Source: Variovorax sp. HW608
GTDB lineage: Bacteria; Pseudomonadota; Gammaproteobacteria; Burkholderiales; Burkholderiaceae_C
Direction: 5' to 3'
Assembly (NCBI RefSeq): GCF_900090195.1
Contig: NZ_LT607803.1
Span: 7,280,229-7,344,228 of the forward strand
DNA: 64,000 nt
Positions 51,713-61,024 of the stretch are shown here, one piece after another (the stretch's first letter is position 1; each line of letters opens with the position of its first letter). Under the pieces are notes generated by a model. That model was not told where the DNA came from and made no database searches. It saw only the letters and a list, made by a program, of their open reading frames with translations. The position numbers and the translations under genes are program-made.

Positions 51713-52741
51713 TCAAGCCGCCGCGGTCGTGGCCGCGACGAGTTCCGCGAGCTTGGCCTTCGCCGCGCCGGATTCGAGCGCCGCGCGCGATTTCTCGATG
51801 CCGGCCGCGATCGTGTCCGACACGCCGGCCGCATACAGCGCCGCGCCGGCGTTCAAAAGGACGATGTCGCGCGCAGGACCCGGCTTGTTGTCGAGCACGC
51901 CGAGCAGCATCTCGCGCGACTGATCGGGCGTCTCGACGCGCAGCGTGCGGTTGCTCGACATGGAAAAGCCGAAGTCCTCGGGATGCAGCTCGTATTCGCG
52001 CACCTCGCCGTTCCTGAGTTCGCCGACCATGGTGGCGGCGCCCAGGGAGATCTCGTCCATGCCGTCGCGGCCGTAGACGACGAGCGCGTGCTCCGCGCCC
52101 AGTCGCTGCAACGCGCGGACCTGGATGCCGACGAGGTCCGGGTGGAACACGCCCATCAGGATGTTGGGCGCCCCCGCCGGATTGGTGAGCGGACCCAGGA
52201 TGTTGAAGATGGTCTTGATGCCGAGCTCCTTGCGCACCGGCGCGACGTTCTTCATCGCAGGATGATGGTTCGGCGCGAACATGAAGCCGATGCCCACGTC
52301 GGCGATGCACCTGGCGATCTGCTCGGGCTTCAGGTTGATGTTGACGCCCAGCGACTCGAGCACGTCGGCGCTGCCCGACTTGCTGCTCACGCTGCGCCCG
52401 CCGTGCTTGCTGACCTTGGCGCCCGCCGCCGCGGCGACGAACATCGAACAGGTCGAGATGTTGAAGGTGTGCGAACCGTCGCCGCCGGTGCCGACGATGT
52501 CCACCAGCCGCGAGGTGTCGGCCACCGGCACCTTGGTCGAGACCTCGCGCATCACCTGCGCGGCCGCGGTGATCTCGCCGATGGTTTCCTTCTTGACGCG
52601 CAGGCCGGTGATCAGCGCCGCCATCATCACCGGCGAGCATTCGCCGCTCATGATGAGCCGCATGATGTGCAGCATCTCGTCGTGGAAGACCTCGCGGTGC
52701 TCGATGGTGCGCTGCAGCGCTTCCTGGGGGGTGATGGACAT
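51713..52741 (-). CDS. trpD: Anthranilate phosphoribosyltransferase
   Basis: A 342-aa enzyme ([20 protein letters not shown]...) with [20 protein letters not shown], the PRPP site [20 protein letters not shown] and [20 protein letters not shown]. It transfers phosphoribose to anthranilate. Start ATG 52741 begins the conserved sequence; earlier in-frame codons overlap the aldolase gene. Confidence 0.97.
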   Translation of the reverse strand: MSITPQEALQRTIEHREVFHDEMLHIMRLIMSGECSPVMMAALITGLRVKKETIGEITAAAQVMREVSTKVPVADTSRLVDIVGTGGDGSHTFNISTCSMFVAAAAGAKVSKHGGRSVSSKSGSADVLESLGVNINLKPEQIARCIADVGIGFMFAPNHHPAMKNVAPVRKELGIKTIFNILGPLTNPAGAPNILMGVFHPDLVGIQVRALQRLGAEHALVVYGRDGMDEISLGAATMVGELRNGEVREYELHPEDFGFSMSSNRTLRVETPDQSREMLLGVLDNKPGPARDIVLLNAGAALYAAGVSDTIAAGIEKSRAALESGAAKAKLAELVAATTAAA

Positions 52742-52793
52742 GGGGCTGTCTCGCTCGGTTCGGTGGATCGGGTCGTTGCGGGAGATGGTCCGC

Positions 52794-53849
52794 TCAGGCA
52801 TGGAAGAAGCGCCGGATGGCGCCGATGGCGCGGTCGATGCCGCTTGCGTCGACGTCGAGATGGGTCGCGAAGCGCAGCCGGTAGAGCCCGGTGGCCAGCA
52901 CGCCGTGCTGCTTCAGGTGCGCCAGCAGTTCGGCCGAACGGTGGCGCGCTTCGCCCTCCAGGTCGACGAACAGCAGGTTGGTCTGCGGCGGCTCGACGCG
53001 CAGTTCGGGAATGCCGGCCAGGCCGTCCGCCAGCCGCCGCGCCAGTTCATGGTCCTGCGCCAGCCGGTCGATGTGATGGGTGAGCGCATGCGATGCCGCC
53101 GCGGCCAGCACGCCGGCCTGCCGCATGCCGCCGCCGGCCATCTTGCGGATGCGATGGGCGCGTGCGATGAACTCGCGCGAGCCGCACAGTGCAGATCCGA
53201 CCGGCGCGCCGAGGCCCTTGCTGAAGCAGACCGACACGCTGTCGAAGCAGCTGGCGATGCGCCGGGCTTCCGCGCGCACCTCGGCGCCGGTCTGCTCGGC
53301 CTGCGCCGTGGCCGCGTTGAAGAGCCGGGCCCCGTCGAGATGGCGGCCGAGGCCCTTGCGACGCGCCAGTTCGGTGGCCTGCTGCACGTAGGCGAACGGC
53401 AGCAGCTTGCCGCCGAGCGTGTTTTCGAGCGCGAGGAGCCGCGTGCGCGCGAAGTGCGCGTCATCGGGCTTGATCGCCGCCTCGATGTCCGCGAGCGCGA
53501 TCGTGCCGTCCGGCTGGTGATCGAGGGGCTGCGGCTGCACGCTGCCGAACACCGCCGCGCCACCGCCTTCCCAGCGATAGCAGTGCGCCTGCTGGCCGAC
53601 GATGTACTCGTCGCCGCGCTGGCAATGCGCCAGGACCGCGCAGAGGTTGCTCTGCGTGCCGGTGGGCACGAACAGCGCCGCCTCGAAGCCCAGCATGCCG
53701 GCGATCTGCGCCTGCAGCGCATTCACGCTGGGGTCGTCGCCGAACACGTCGTCGCCGAGCGGCGCGGCCATCATCGCGTCGCGCATGGCGGCGGTCGGCC
53801 GGGTGACGGTATCGCTGCGCAGATCGATCAGGTCCGATGAAGTGCTCAT
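52794..53849 (-). CDS. Low-specificity L-threonine aldolase
   Basis: A 351-aa PLP enzyme: [39 protein letters not shown], the PLP lysine in [19 protein letters not shown], and R-rich [20 protein letters not shown]. It splits threonine to glycine and acetaldehyde. It is inserted between trpG and trpD (gaps 8 and 52 bp) and read with them. Why it is in the trp cluster is not clear; it is not a known tryptophan step. Confidence 0.9.
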   Translation of the reverse strand: MSTSSDLIDLRSDTVTRPTAAMRDAMMAAPLGDDVFGDDPSVNALQAQIAGMLGFEAALFVPTGTQSNLCAVLAHCQRGDEYIVGQQAHCYRWEGGGAAVFGSVQPQPLDHQPDGTIALADIEAAIKPDDAHFARTRLLALENTLGGKLLPFAYVQQATELARRKGLGRHLDGARLFNAATAQAEQTGAEVRAEARRIASCFDSVSVCFSKGLGAPVGSALCGSREFIARAHRIRKMAGGGMRQAGVLAAAASHALTHHIDRLAQDHELARRLADGLAGIPELRVEPPQTNLLFVDLEGEARHRSAELLAHLKQHGVLATGLYRLRFATHLDVDASGIDRAIGAIRRFFHA

Positions 53850-53857
53850 GTCGTGCC

Positions 53858-54442
53858 TCACGCGAGGAAGTTCTTCAGCATGGCGTGGCCGTGCTCGGTC
53901 AGGATGGACTCCGGATGGAACTGCACGCCCTCGATGCGCACCTCGTGCGCGAAGCCGGTGTGCCGCACGCCCATGATCTCGCCGTCGTCCGTCCAGGCGG
54001 TGATCGCCAGGTCGGACGGGCAGCTTGCGCGCTCGATGGCCAATGAGTGGTAGCGGTTGACGCTGAATTTCTCGGGCAGGCCGGCGAAGACACCCTCGCG
54101 GGTGGTCGTGATCTGGCTGGTCTTGCCGTGCATCAGCTGCTGCGCACGAATGACCTTGCCGCCGAAGGCCGCGCCGATCGACTGGTGGCCCAGGCACACG
54201 CCGAGGATCGGCAGTCGCCCCGCAAATTCGCGGATCGCCGCGACGGACACGCCCGCTTCCGCAGGCGAACACGGCCCCGGCGAGATCACCAGCCGCCCAA
54301 CCCCGCCGGCGATCCGCTCGCGCAGTTGGTCCAGCGTGATTTCATCGTTGCGAAACACCTCGACATCGGCGCCCAGTTCGCCGAAGTACTGCACCAGGTT
54401 GTAGGTGAAGCTGTCGTAGTTGTCGATCATCAAGAGCTTCAT
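53858..54442 (-). CDS. trpG: Anthranilate synthase glutamine amidotransferase component
   Basis: A 194-aa class I amidotransferase: start [20 protein letters not shown], catalytic Cys83 in [20 protein letters not shown], and His/Glu in [13 protein letters not shown]. It delivers ammonia to TrpE (and possibly PabB). A start ten codons upstream (ATG 54472) is possible but not family-like. Confidence 0.95.
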   Translation of the reverse strand: MKLLMIDNYDSFTYNLVQYFGELGADVEVFRNDEITLDQLRERIAGGVGRLVISPGPCSPAEAGVSVAAIREFAGRLPILGVCLGHQSIGAAFGGKVIRAQQLMHGKTSQITTTREGVFAGLPEKFSVNRYHSLAIERASCPSDLAITAWTDDGEIMGVRHTGFAHEVRIEGVQFHPESILTEHGHAMLKNFLA

Positions 54443-54468
54443 GGCCTGACTCCGATCCGTTGCGCCGT

Positions 54469-55971
54469 TCATTCCAGTCCCTCCTCGACCAGTTCCGCGG
54501 CGCGCAGCAGGGCGCGCGCCTTGGCCTCGGTCTCCTTCCATTCGAGCTCGGGCACCGAATCGGCGACCACGCCGGCCGCCGCCTGCACGTGCAGCATCTG
54601 GTCCTTCACGATGCCGGTGCGGATCGCGATCGCCACGTCCATGTCTCCGGCATAGCTGATGTAGCCGCAGGCGCCGCCGTAGATGCCGCGCTTGGTCGGC
54701 TCGAGCTGGTCGATCAGCTCCATCGCATGCACCTTGGGCGCACCGGTCAGCGTGCCGGCCGGGAAGGTGGCCTTGAGCACGTCGATGGCGGTCATGCCGT
54801 CCTTGAGCGTGCCTTCGACGTTGCTCACGATGTGCATCACGTGGCTGTAGCGCTCGATCGCGAAGGCCTCGGTCACCTTCACCGTGCCGATCTTCGCGAT
54901 GCGGCCGATGTCGTTGCGGGCGAGGTCGATCAGCATCACGTGCTCGGCGCGTTCCTTGGGATCGTTGATGAGCTCGATCTCCGCGGCCTTGTCGAGCTCG
55001 GGCGATGCGCCACGCGGCCGGGTGCCCGCGAGCGGGCGGATGGTGATCTTCTGTTCGCCCTCGCCGGCATGCTCCTGTCGCACGAGGATCTCCGGCGAGG
55101 CGCCGACGACCTGGAAATCGCCCAGGTCGTAGTAGTACATGTAGGGCGAGGGGTTCAGCGACCGCAGCGCGCGATACAGCGACAGCGGCGACTCGGTGTA
55201 GCGCTTGCTGATGCGCTGGCCGACCTGCACCTGCATGAAGTCGCCCGCGGCGATCAGCTCCTTCGCACGCTCGACGGCGGCCAGGTAGTCGGCCTTGGCG
55301 AAGCTGCGCTGTGGCGGATGCGCCTGGGACGGCCGCACCTGCGGCGCGCTCACCGAGTACTTGAGCTGCTCGCGCAGCTCGCGCAGCCGGCGCTTGGCCT
55401 TGGCGTAGGCCTCGGGCTGCGCCGGGTCGGCGTAGACGATCAGGTAGAGCTTGCCCGACAGGTTGTCGATGACCGCCAGTTCCTCGCACTGCAAGAGCAG
55501 GATGTCCGGACAGCCCAGGGCGTCGGGCGGGCAGGTCTTCTCGAGTTTCTTCTCGATGTGGCGGACCGCGTCGTAGCCGAAGTAGCCGGCCAGCCCGCCG
55601 CAGAACCGCGGCAGCCCCGGACGCAGGGCGACCTTGAAGCGCTGTTGGTAAGCCGCAACGAAGTCGAGCGGATTGCCTCGGACTTTTTCCACGACTTTGC
55701 CGTCCGTGACGACTTCGGTCACGGCCTCCGATCCGAAGCCGGAAGCCCTCAGGAAGGTGCGCGCCGGCAGGCCGATGAAGCTGTAGCGGCCGAAGCGTTC
55801 GCCGCCCACGACCGACTCCAGCAGGAAGCTGTAGCGGCCGTTGTCCTTGGTGTAGGCGAGCTTGAGATAGAGGGAAAGGGGAGTCTCGAGGTCGGCAAAG
55901 GCCTCGACCATCAGCGGAATGCGGTTGTAGCCCTGCGCGCTGAGGCTTTTGAATTCGAGTTCAGTGATCAC
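54469..55971 (-). CDS. trpE: Anthranilate synthase component I
   Basis: A 500-aa chorismate-binding enzyme. N-terminal part has the tryptophan-feedback motif [20 protein letters not shown]; the catalytic part has [48 protein letters not shown] and [21 protein letters not shown] 55971 is preferred: GGAGA lies 9 nt before it and the protein then begins [15 protein letters not shown]. The unit reads trpE-trpG-aldolase-trpD-trpC. Confidence 0.95.
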   Translation of the reverse strand: MITELEFKSLSAQGYNRIPLMVEAFADLETPLSLYLKLAYTKDNGRYSFLLESVVGGERFGRYSFIGLPARTFLRASGFGSEAVTEVVTDGKVVEKVRGNPLDFVAAYQQRFKVALRPGLPRFCGGLAGYFGYDAVRHIEKKLEKTCPPDALGCPDILLLQCEELAVIDNLSGKLYLIVYADPAQPEAYAKAKRRLRELREQLKYSVSAPQVRPSQAHPPQRSFAKADYLAAVERAKELIAAGDFMQVQVGQRISKRYTESPLSLYRALRSLNPSPYMYYYDLGDFQVVGASPEILVRQEHAGEGEQKITIRPLAGTRPRGASPELDKAAEIELINDPKERAEHVMLIDLARNDIGRIAKIGTVKVTEAFAIERYSHVMHIVSNVEGTLKDGMTAIDVLKATFPAGTLTGAPKVHAMELIDQLEPTKRGIYGGACGYISYAGDMDVAIAIRTGIVKDQMLHVQAAAGVVADSVPELEWKETEAKARALLRAAELVEEGLE

Positions 55972-56172
55972 GGGTGGGGTCTCCGTCTGCCAGCGGACGC
56001 TCCTCGGTCGCTGGCGGTTCATCCAGTTTGGCCGATCAGTGTGACTGAGGGCCGCGGGCGCACGACGTGCGCCGTGCAATCAAGCAAGCAACGTCGATGG
56101 CGTACGCCAAGGCCAGGCTCCCCGGCTGCCTTGACCTGTCTGGATGACGTGATGAATGAACATGGAATCGAG

Positions 56173-56201
56173 AGTTTAGCCGAGGGACAACGGGTATACA
56201 A
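56173..56201 (-). promoter_or_regulatory. Possible trpE promoter
   Basis: On the minus strand TTGTAT (56196-56201), 17-bp spacer, TAAACT (56173-56178), about 200 bp before trpE. No leader peptide with tandem Trp codons was found. The match is moderate. Confidence 0.35.
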
Positions 56202-56254
56202 AAAGATACATTGCGTTTATTAACTTGCATCTTGTCGTTCACGGGAGCTCTTCA

Positions 56255-56845
56255 ATGTCCAAGTCCGCCCTTCGCCGCGCCGCCCTGCTGGCCACTTTCG
56301 CCCTGGCGTCGCTCGCCGCCTCGGCCGTGCCGATCGATGTGGCCGGCGTCAAGCTCGACGACGCCGTCGACGTCCACGGCGCCAGGCTGCAGCTCAACGG
56401 CGCCGGGGTTCGGTACAAGGCGGTGTTCAAGGTCTACACGGCCGGCCTCTACCTCGGCAAGAAGGCGGGCACGCCCGAAGAGGTGCTGGCGGCGCCGGGC
56501 GCCAAGCGCGTCACGATCACCATGCTGCGCGACATCGACGCCAACGAGCTCGGGAAGCTCTTCACGCGCGGCGTGGAAGACAACTCGCCCAAGAACGAGA
56601 TGTCGCAACTGATCCCGGGACTGCTGCGCATGAGCGGCATCTTTTCCGATCAGAAGCAGCTCAAGACCGGCGACACCTTCACCATCGACTGGGTGCCCGG
56701 CAGCGGCACCATCATCTCGGTGAAGGGCGCTGCGCAGGGCGAGCCGATCAAGGAGCAGGCCTTCTTCAACGCGCTCGTGCGCATCTGGCTCGGCCCCAGC
56801 CCCGCGGACTGGAAGCTCAAGGACGCCCTGCTCGGGAAGGGTTGA
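56255..56845 (+). CDS. Exported chalcone isomerase-like protein
   Basis: A 196-aa protein with a signal peptide (MSKSALRRAALLATFALASL, cleavage after SAVPI-like alanines) then the chalcone isomerase-like fold: AGVKLDDAVDVHGARLQLNG, GVRYKAVFKVYTAGLYLGKK and NALVRIWLGPSPADWKLKDA. Such bacterial proteins bind fatty acids or have unknown roles. GGGAGC precedes the ATG. It is divergent from trpE. Confidence 0.85.
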   Translation: MSKSALRRAALLATFALASLAASAVPIDVAGVKLDDAVDVHGARLQLNGAGVRYKAVFKVYTAGLYLGKKAGTPEEVLAAPGAKRVTITMLRDIDANELGKLFTRGVEDNSPKNEMSQLIPGLLRMSGIFSDQKQLKTGDTFTIDWVPGSGTIISVKGAAQGEPIKEQAFFNALVRIWLGPSPADWKLKDALLGKG

Positions 56846-56854
56846 CCGCCGGGC

Positions 56855-57532
56855 TCAGCGCAACCCGGCCAGTTCGGCCAGCGAGTCGACGAAGCCGTCC
56901 GCGTCCACGCCACGGACGGGCTCGCCGTGGTTGTAGCCGTAGCTCACGAGCACGACGGGACAGCCTGCCGCACGCGCGGCCTTCGCGTCGTTGCTGGAGT
57001 CGCCGACCATCAGCGTGCGCGCGGGCAGCGTCGCCAGCGCCTCGCAGGCCTTGAGCAGCGGCAGCGGATCGGGCTTCTTGCGCTCGAAGGCATCGCCGCC
57101 GAACATCACCTCGAAGAATCCGTCGAGCCCCTTGGCCGCCAGCAGCGGGCGCGCGAAGGCGGTCGGCTTGTTGGTCAGGCACGCGAGGCGCAGGCCACGC
57201 GCCCGCAAGGCAGTCAGGCCTTCGACCACGCCGTCATAGACGTCCGCGTGCTGCCCGTTGATGGCGAGGTAGTGGTGCTGGTAGCGCGGCCAAGCGCGCT
57301 CGAACCACGCATCGCCATCCTCCGACGTGCCGCGCACATGCCGGAGCACGGAGTGGATCAGGTGCTCCGACCCCTTGCCGACCATCCGCTCCACCGTCGG
57401 CCCGTCGATGTGCGGCAGCGCGAGTTCGTCGAACATGCGATTGAGCGCGACGACGAAGTCGCCTATGGTGTCGACCAGCGTGCCGTCGAGATCGACGATC
57501 GCCGCATCGAAGTTTGAGAGTTCCAGAGGCAT
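56855..57532 (-). CDS. gph: Phosphoglycolate phosphatase
   Basis: A 225-aa HAD enzyme: motif I DLDGTLVDT (Asp14 and Asp16), motif II CLTNKPTAF, Lys in ERKKPDP and motif IV GDSSNDAKAARAAG. It removes phosphate from 2-phosphoglycolate. Betaproteobacteria often place gph beside trpE, as here, though the two are separated by the exported protein. It ends 9 bp after that convergent gene. Confidence 0.92.
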   Translation of the reverse strand: MPLELSNFDAAIVDLDGTLVDTIGDFVVALNRMFDELALPHIDGPTVERMVGKGSEHLIHSVLRHVRGTSEDGDAWFERAWPRYQHHYLAINGQHADVYDGVVEGLTALRARGLRLACLTNKPTAFARPLLAAKGLDGFFEVMFGGDAFERKKPDPLPLLKACEALATLPARTLMVGDSSNDAKAARAAGCPVVLVSYGYNHGEPVRGVDADGFVDSLAELAGLR

Positions 57533-57620
57533 CCCCCGAGCATAAGACCAGGAATCCCGCGGAACCGGCTCGGCCGGGCCGCTGGGATTGCCCCCGGAGG
57601 GGGGCGAGACTGGGGAAGAG

Positions 57621-58295
57621 CTAGGCCTCAGTCAACGACTGCGCCGCCACCACAGCCTCGGTCCGGTTGCGAACGTTGAGCGCCCGGAAGATCGCCGCGA
57701 GGTGGATCTTGACCGTGCCTTCGCTGATGCCGAGCGCGCGCCCGATCAGCTTGTTCGGCTTGCCTTGCGAGAGCAGTTGCAGCACCTCGACCTGGCGCTC
57801 GGTCAACACGTTGCGCAGGTGTTCGAGGGTCTGGGCCCCGGCGGCTGCGCCGGCGCGCTGCGCGCCATCCGCGCCGGGCATTCCGGCGATGAGGCCGGGC
57901 GGCACCGACGACAGCATCATCGGCGGCACGTAGACGCCGCCCGCGAGCACCAGCCGCACGGCGGACAGCATGACTTCGGGCGAATACGCCTTGGGGATGA
58001 AGCCGAGCACGCCGCGCTCCAGCGCGCTGCGCATGACCGCCGGGTCTTCGTAGCCCGACAGCACGATGACCGGCACCGCCGGATGCCGGCGGCGGATCTC
58101 ATCGATGTGGGCCTGTCCCTCGGCGCCCGGCATGTTCAGGTCGATCATGGCCAGGTCGATGTCGTCGGATGCACCGGCGAGCAATTCGTCGACGCTCATC
58201 GCCAACACGAATTCGATGTCGGCTTGGATCTCCGACAGTTTGGCCTTGACCGCTTCGATGACGAGCCGGTGGTCGTCGGCGATCAGGATTTTCAT
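57621..58295 (-). CDS. LuxR-type (NarL family) response regulator
   Basis: A 224-aa regulator: receiver 1-120 with Asp52 (IDLNMPGAEG), KAY-type Lys in FIPKAYSPE, and a LuxR HTH (LTERQVEVLQLLSQGKPNKL, GISEGTVKIHLAAIFRALNV). No partner kinase is beside it, so it is an orphan here. It is divergent from the type VI-like gene. Confidence 0.92.
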   Translation of the reverse strand: MKILIADDHRLVIEAVKAKLSEIQADIEFVLAMSVDELLAGASDDIDLAMIDLNMPGAEGQAHIDEIRRRHPAVPVIVLSGYEDPAVMRSALERGVLGFIPKAYSPEVMLSAVRLVLAGGVYVPPMMLSSVPPGLIAGMPGADGAQRAGAAAGAQTLEHLRNVLTERQVEVLQLLSQGKPNKLIGRALGISEGTVKIHLAAIFRALNVRNRTEAVVAAQSLTEA

Positions 58296-58533
58296 GGCTT
58301 ACCCCAGCGTCAGTGATGAACTCAGCACGTCGAAGATAACGGCGAAACCGGCGCGCAGCAAGGCGGATTCGCTTTCCGAACGACATAGCACCCAAGCGGT
58401 ATGGCGCGGGCGGGCGCCCATGGAAGAATCGATTCGCATCCAGAAACGACAGGGGATACGGGCATGTGCCATCGATGCACGCGCGGTCAGAGCGCTTTCC
58501 CCGTCCCCGGCGACATCTAGCCGCGAGCCCCGC
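58296..58533. other. Divergent intergenic region, nothing further seen
   Basis: 238 bp between the response regulator and the DotU-like gene. It should hold both promoters. I found no convincing -35/-10 pair or repeat. Confidence 0.4.
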
Positions 58534-59868
58534 ATGGCGCGCCTGCTCGATTGCTTTTCGGCCTTGCTTTCGTTCGGGCTGGCCCTGGATGCCTCCATCG
58601 CTGCCGGACGGACCGGCGCCACCACCTGCGAAGAAGCGCAGCGCCGGGCCATCGAGCTGCTCGACGAAGCCCGCGCGGCGGCCGAGCGCCTGGGCAAGTC
58701 CGCCGGGCAGATCGAGTCGGCCCTGTTCGCGATGGTCGCGTGGATCGACGAAGTCCTCTCGCGCCATCCCGGCTGCGAAGCCGCGGCCGCACCGCTGCAG
58801 ATGCGGCTCTTCAATTCGAGCAACGCAAAGACCGAGTTCTTCCACCATCTGTCGGCGCTGCCGGCCGACGAAGAGGAAGTTCGCGAGGTCTACTGGCATG
58901 CATTGGCGCTGGGCTTCAAGGGCCAGTACTACTTCGAGAGCGGCGACGACGGCGAGCTCGGCAAACTCAAGGACCTGCACGGGCAGCAGCTCGCCATCCG
59001 CCCGGCGTCGCTCGACACGCTCGCCGAGGACCGCATCACGCCCCAGCCCTACGGCGTGCCCGATCCGCCGGGCCCGCGCGACCCGCAGGGCCGCAAGCGC
59101 GCCCTGCTGCGCACCGTCGCGGCGCTGGCGGTTGTGGTGCCGCTCGCCTACCTGGCCACGCATCTGCTGACCCACTCGCGCGAAACGCCGCTCACGCTGG
59201 TCCAGCGCGTTGAGCAGCAGGTGCAGACCTACGCCTGCGCGGATCTTTCCGCGCGACAGACGCCGGAGGGCATCATCCGCGTCAGCGGCTGGGTCCCGAC
59301 CATGGAGGACGTGGTCCGCGTCCAGCGCGAGGTGCGAGGATTGCCCGGCGTGACCGAGACGAGCTTCGACCTGCGCCTGCGCGTCTGGCCGCACTGCGAG
59401 GTGGTCGAGATCCTGAAGCCCTACCAGGCGCGCAATCGCGAGCTGGGCCACGGGCTCAAGGTCGAGGCGGCGAGCGCGCACAAGGGGCAGCTGCGCGAAG
59501 GCGATCCGGTGCTGTTCCACGTCACCGGCCCCAACTACGACGGCTACCTCTGGGTCGACTACTACACGGCCGACGGCGCGGTGATGCACCTCAAGGCCGG
59601 CCGCGGGCAGCAGGCCCAGGTGCGCGCGGGCGAGACGGTCGAGCTGGGTCGCGACATTCCGGCGAGCTGGCTGGTCGCGCCGCCCTTCGGCACGGTGCTG
59701 CTGGCCGCGCTGTCCTCGCCGGTGCCCTTCAGCGAGGCCGCCGCGGAACGGCCGCCCTTCGAGCTGGCGTCCGCGTACCTGCAGCGGCTGCGCGAGACGC
59801 TGGCGGCGGGCCAGTCCGGTGCCCGGGTGATCGCCGACGCCCTGTTTCTCGAAACCGTTCCACGCTGA
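58534..59868 (+). CDS. DotU/TssL-like type VI secretion protein with DUF4384-like tail
   Basis: A 444-aa protein. Residues 1-155 are a DotU/IcmH domain (LLSFGLALDA, FAMVAWIDEVLSRHPG, ALGFKGQYYF). One membrane helix follows at about 191-212. Residues 225-310 look like a BON-type repeat, and about 320-420 like DUF4384 (GDPVLFHVTGPNYDGYLWVD, YYTADGAVMHLKAG). TssL anchors the secretion baseplate in the inner membrane; this fusion with a DUF4384-like end is unusual. ATG 58534 starts at the conserved domain. Confidence 0.75.
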   Translation: MARLLDCFSALLSFGLALDASIAAGRTGATTCEEAQRRAIELLDEARAAAERLGKSAGQIESALFAMVAWIDEVLSRHPGCEAAAAPLQMRLFNSSNAKTEFFHHLSALPADEEEVREVYWHALALGFKGQYYFESGDDGELGKLKDLHGQQLAIRPASLDTLAEDRITPQPYGVPDPPGPRDPQGRKRALLRTVAALAVVVPLAYLATHLLTHSRETPLTLVQRVEQQVQTYACADLSARQTPEGIIRVSGWVPTMEDVVRVQREVRGLPGVTETSFDLRLRVWPHCEVVEILKPYQARNRELGHGLKVEAASAHKGQLREGDPVLFHVTGPNYDGYLWVDYYTADGAVMHLKAGRGQQAQVRAGETVELGRDIPASWLVAPPFGTVLLAALSSPVPFSEAAAERPPFELASAYLQRLRETLAAGQSGARVIADALFLETVPR

Positions 59869-59875
59869 GGCAGCG

Positions 59876-61009
59876 ATGAGCCAGTTGCCGCCGATTCCCC
59901 TGCAGTTCTGGACGCTGCTGGCGCTGTGCCTCCTGGCGCTCCTGAGCCTCTGGTGGGTGCTCCTCGGCGCGAGCCGGGCGGCGCGCCGCCGCTCGCTGCG
60001 CGCGCGCATCGCCGCGGTCACGCCCGGCGGCGCGGCAGGCCTCGCGCCGGCAGAAGATGCCGCGATCCAGCAGTCGCTCGCGCAGCAGGTTCCGCCGTCG
60101 CGGCCGGCATCGGCCGGGACGCCCCGGCGCAGCACGCTCTACACGACGCCCTGGTTCCTCTTCGTCGGCGACGCATCGGCGAACGTGACGGAGCTGCTCG
60201 CGCTCGCGACCGGCAGGCGGTCGGCAAAGCACGCTCCGCCCGCGAGCCGCCCCTTCTGGCGCTGGCACCGGCTGCCTTCGATGATCGCGATCGAAGTGGA
60301 TCCGGCGGTGCTCGGCAACGCGCCGGACGAGCGCGGCCTCTGGTATCGCGCACTGCTGGAACTGGCCGAGCGCCGCAAGCGGCTGCCGCTCAACGGCATC
60401 GTGGTGTGCGTGGGCGCGGCGACGCTCCTCGAAGCCGGCCGCGCGAGGGACGAGCTCGCGCGCCGACTGCGTGCCCTGGTGTACGACGCGGCGGAGCACC
60501 TGCGCATCCAGCTGCCGGTGTACCTCGTCGTGACCGGGCTGGAACGCCTGGGCGGTTTCGATGCGCTGCGCGCGGCGCTGCCGGCCGGCGTGCTCGAACA
60601 GGCGCTCGGCCACCGGCTGCACAACGGCGCCGCGCCGCGCGTTCCGGCCGCGACGCAGCTCGACGGGCTGTTCAGCGAAATCATGCAGCGCATGCACGCG
60701 CTGCGGATGGCGCTGTTCCGGGCCGAGCGCAGCCCCGCAGAGCGGCACGCGACCCATGCATTCGTCGAGCAGCTGCGGTCGCTGCAGCCGGGGTTGCGCT
60801 CGACGGTCGATGTGCTGTTCGGCTATGGCGCCGGGCCGAGGTCGCCGCGCTGGCGCGGGCTCTACCTGGCCGCCACGCCATCCGACGGCAGCGCGGGTGC
60901 CTTCGCGCTCGATCTGTTCACGCGCTTTCTGCCCTCCGATCAGCCGCTGGCGCATTCGCGGCGGCCGGGTGCGGCGAACGACAGCGACTTCGCCTCGACG
61001 CGAATGTGA
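59876..61009 (+). CDS. IcmF/TssM-like membrane protein without an intact P-loop
   Basis: A 377-aa protein beginning 7 bp after the DotU-like gene. One membrane helix at about 11-31 (FWTLLALCLLALLSLWWVLL). Residues 93-330 resemble the cytosolic part of TssM/IcmF, but the P-loop place reads GDASANVT (98-105), lacking GKS/T, so ATP/GTP binding is unlikely. Full TssM is over 1,000 aa, so this is a short relative. It may stabilise the DotU partner rather than power secretion. Confidence 0.6.
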   Translation: MSQLPPIPLQFWTLLALCLLALLSLWWVLLGASRAARRRSLRARIAAVTPGGAAGLAPAEDAAIQQSLAQQVPPSRPASAGTPRRSTLYTTPWFLFVGDASANVTELLALATGRRSAKHAPPASRPFWRWHRLPSMIAIEVDPAVLGNAPDERGLWYRALLELAERRKRLPLNGIVVCVGAATLLEAGRARDELARRLRALVYDAAEHLRIQLPVYLVVTGLERLGGFDALRAALPAGVLEQALGHRLHNGAAPRVPAATQLDGLFSEIMQRMHALRMALFRAERSPAERHATHAFVEQLRSLQPGLRSTVDVLFGYGAGPRSPRWRGLYLAATPSDGSAGAFALDLFTRFLPSDQPLAHSRRPGAANDSDFASTRM

Positions 61010-61024
61010 TCGGCGGCGAAGCCC

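Noticed and set aside
55972..56172. trp leader peptide with tandem Trp codons (attenuation)
   Set aside because: No short frame with adjacent Trp codons and no terminator/antiterminator pair were found before trpE.
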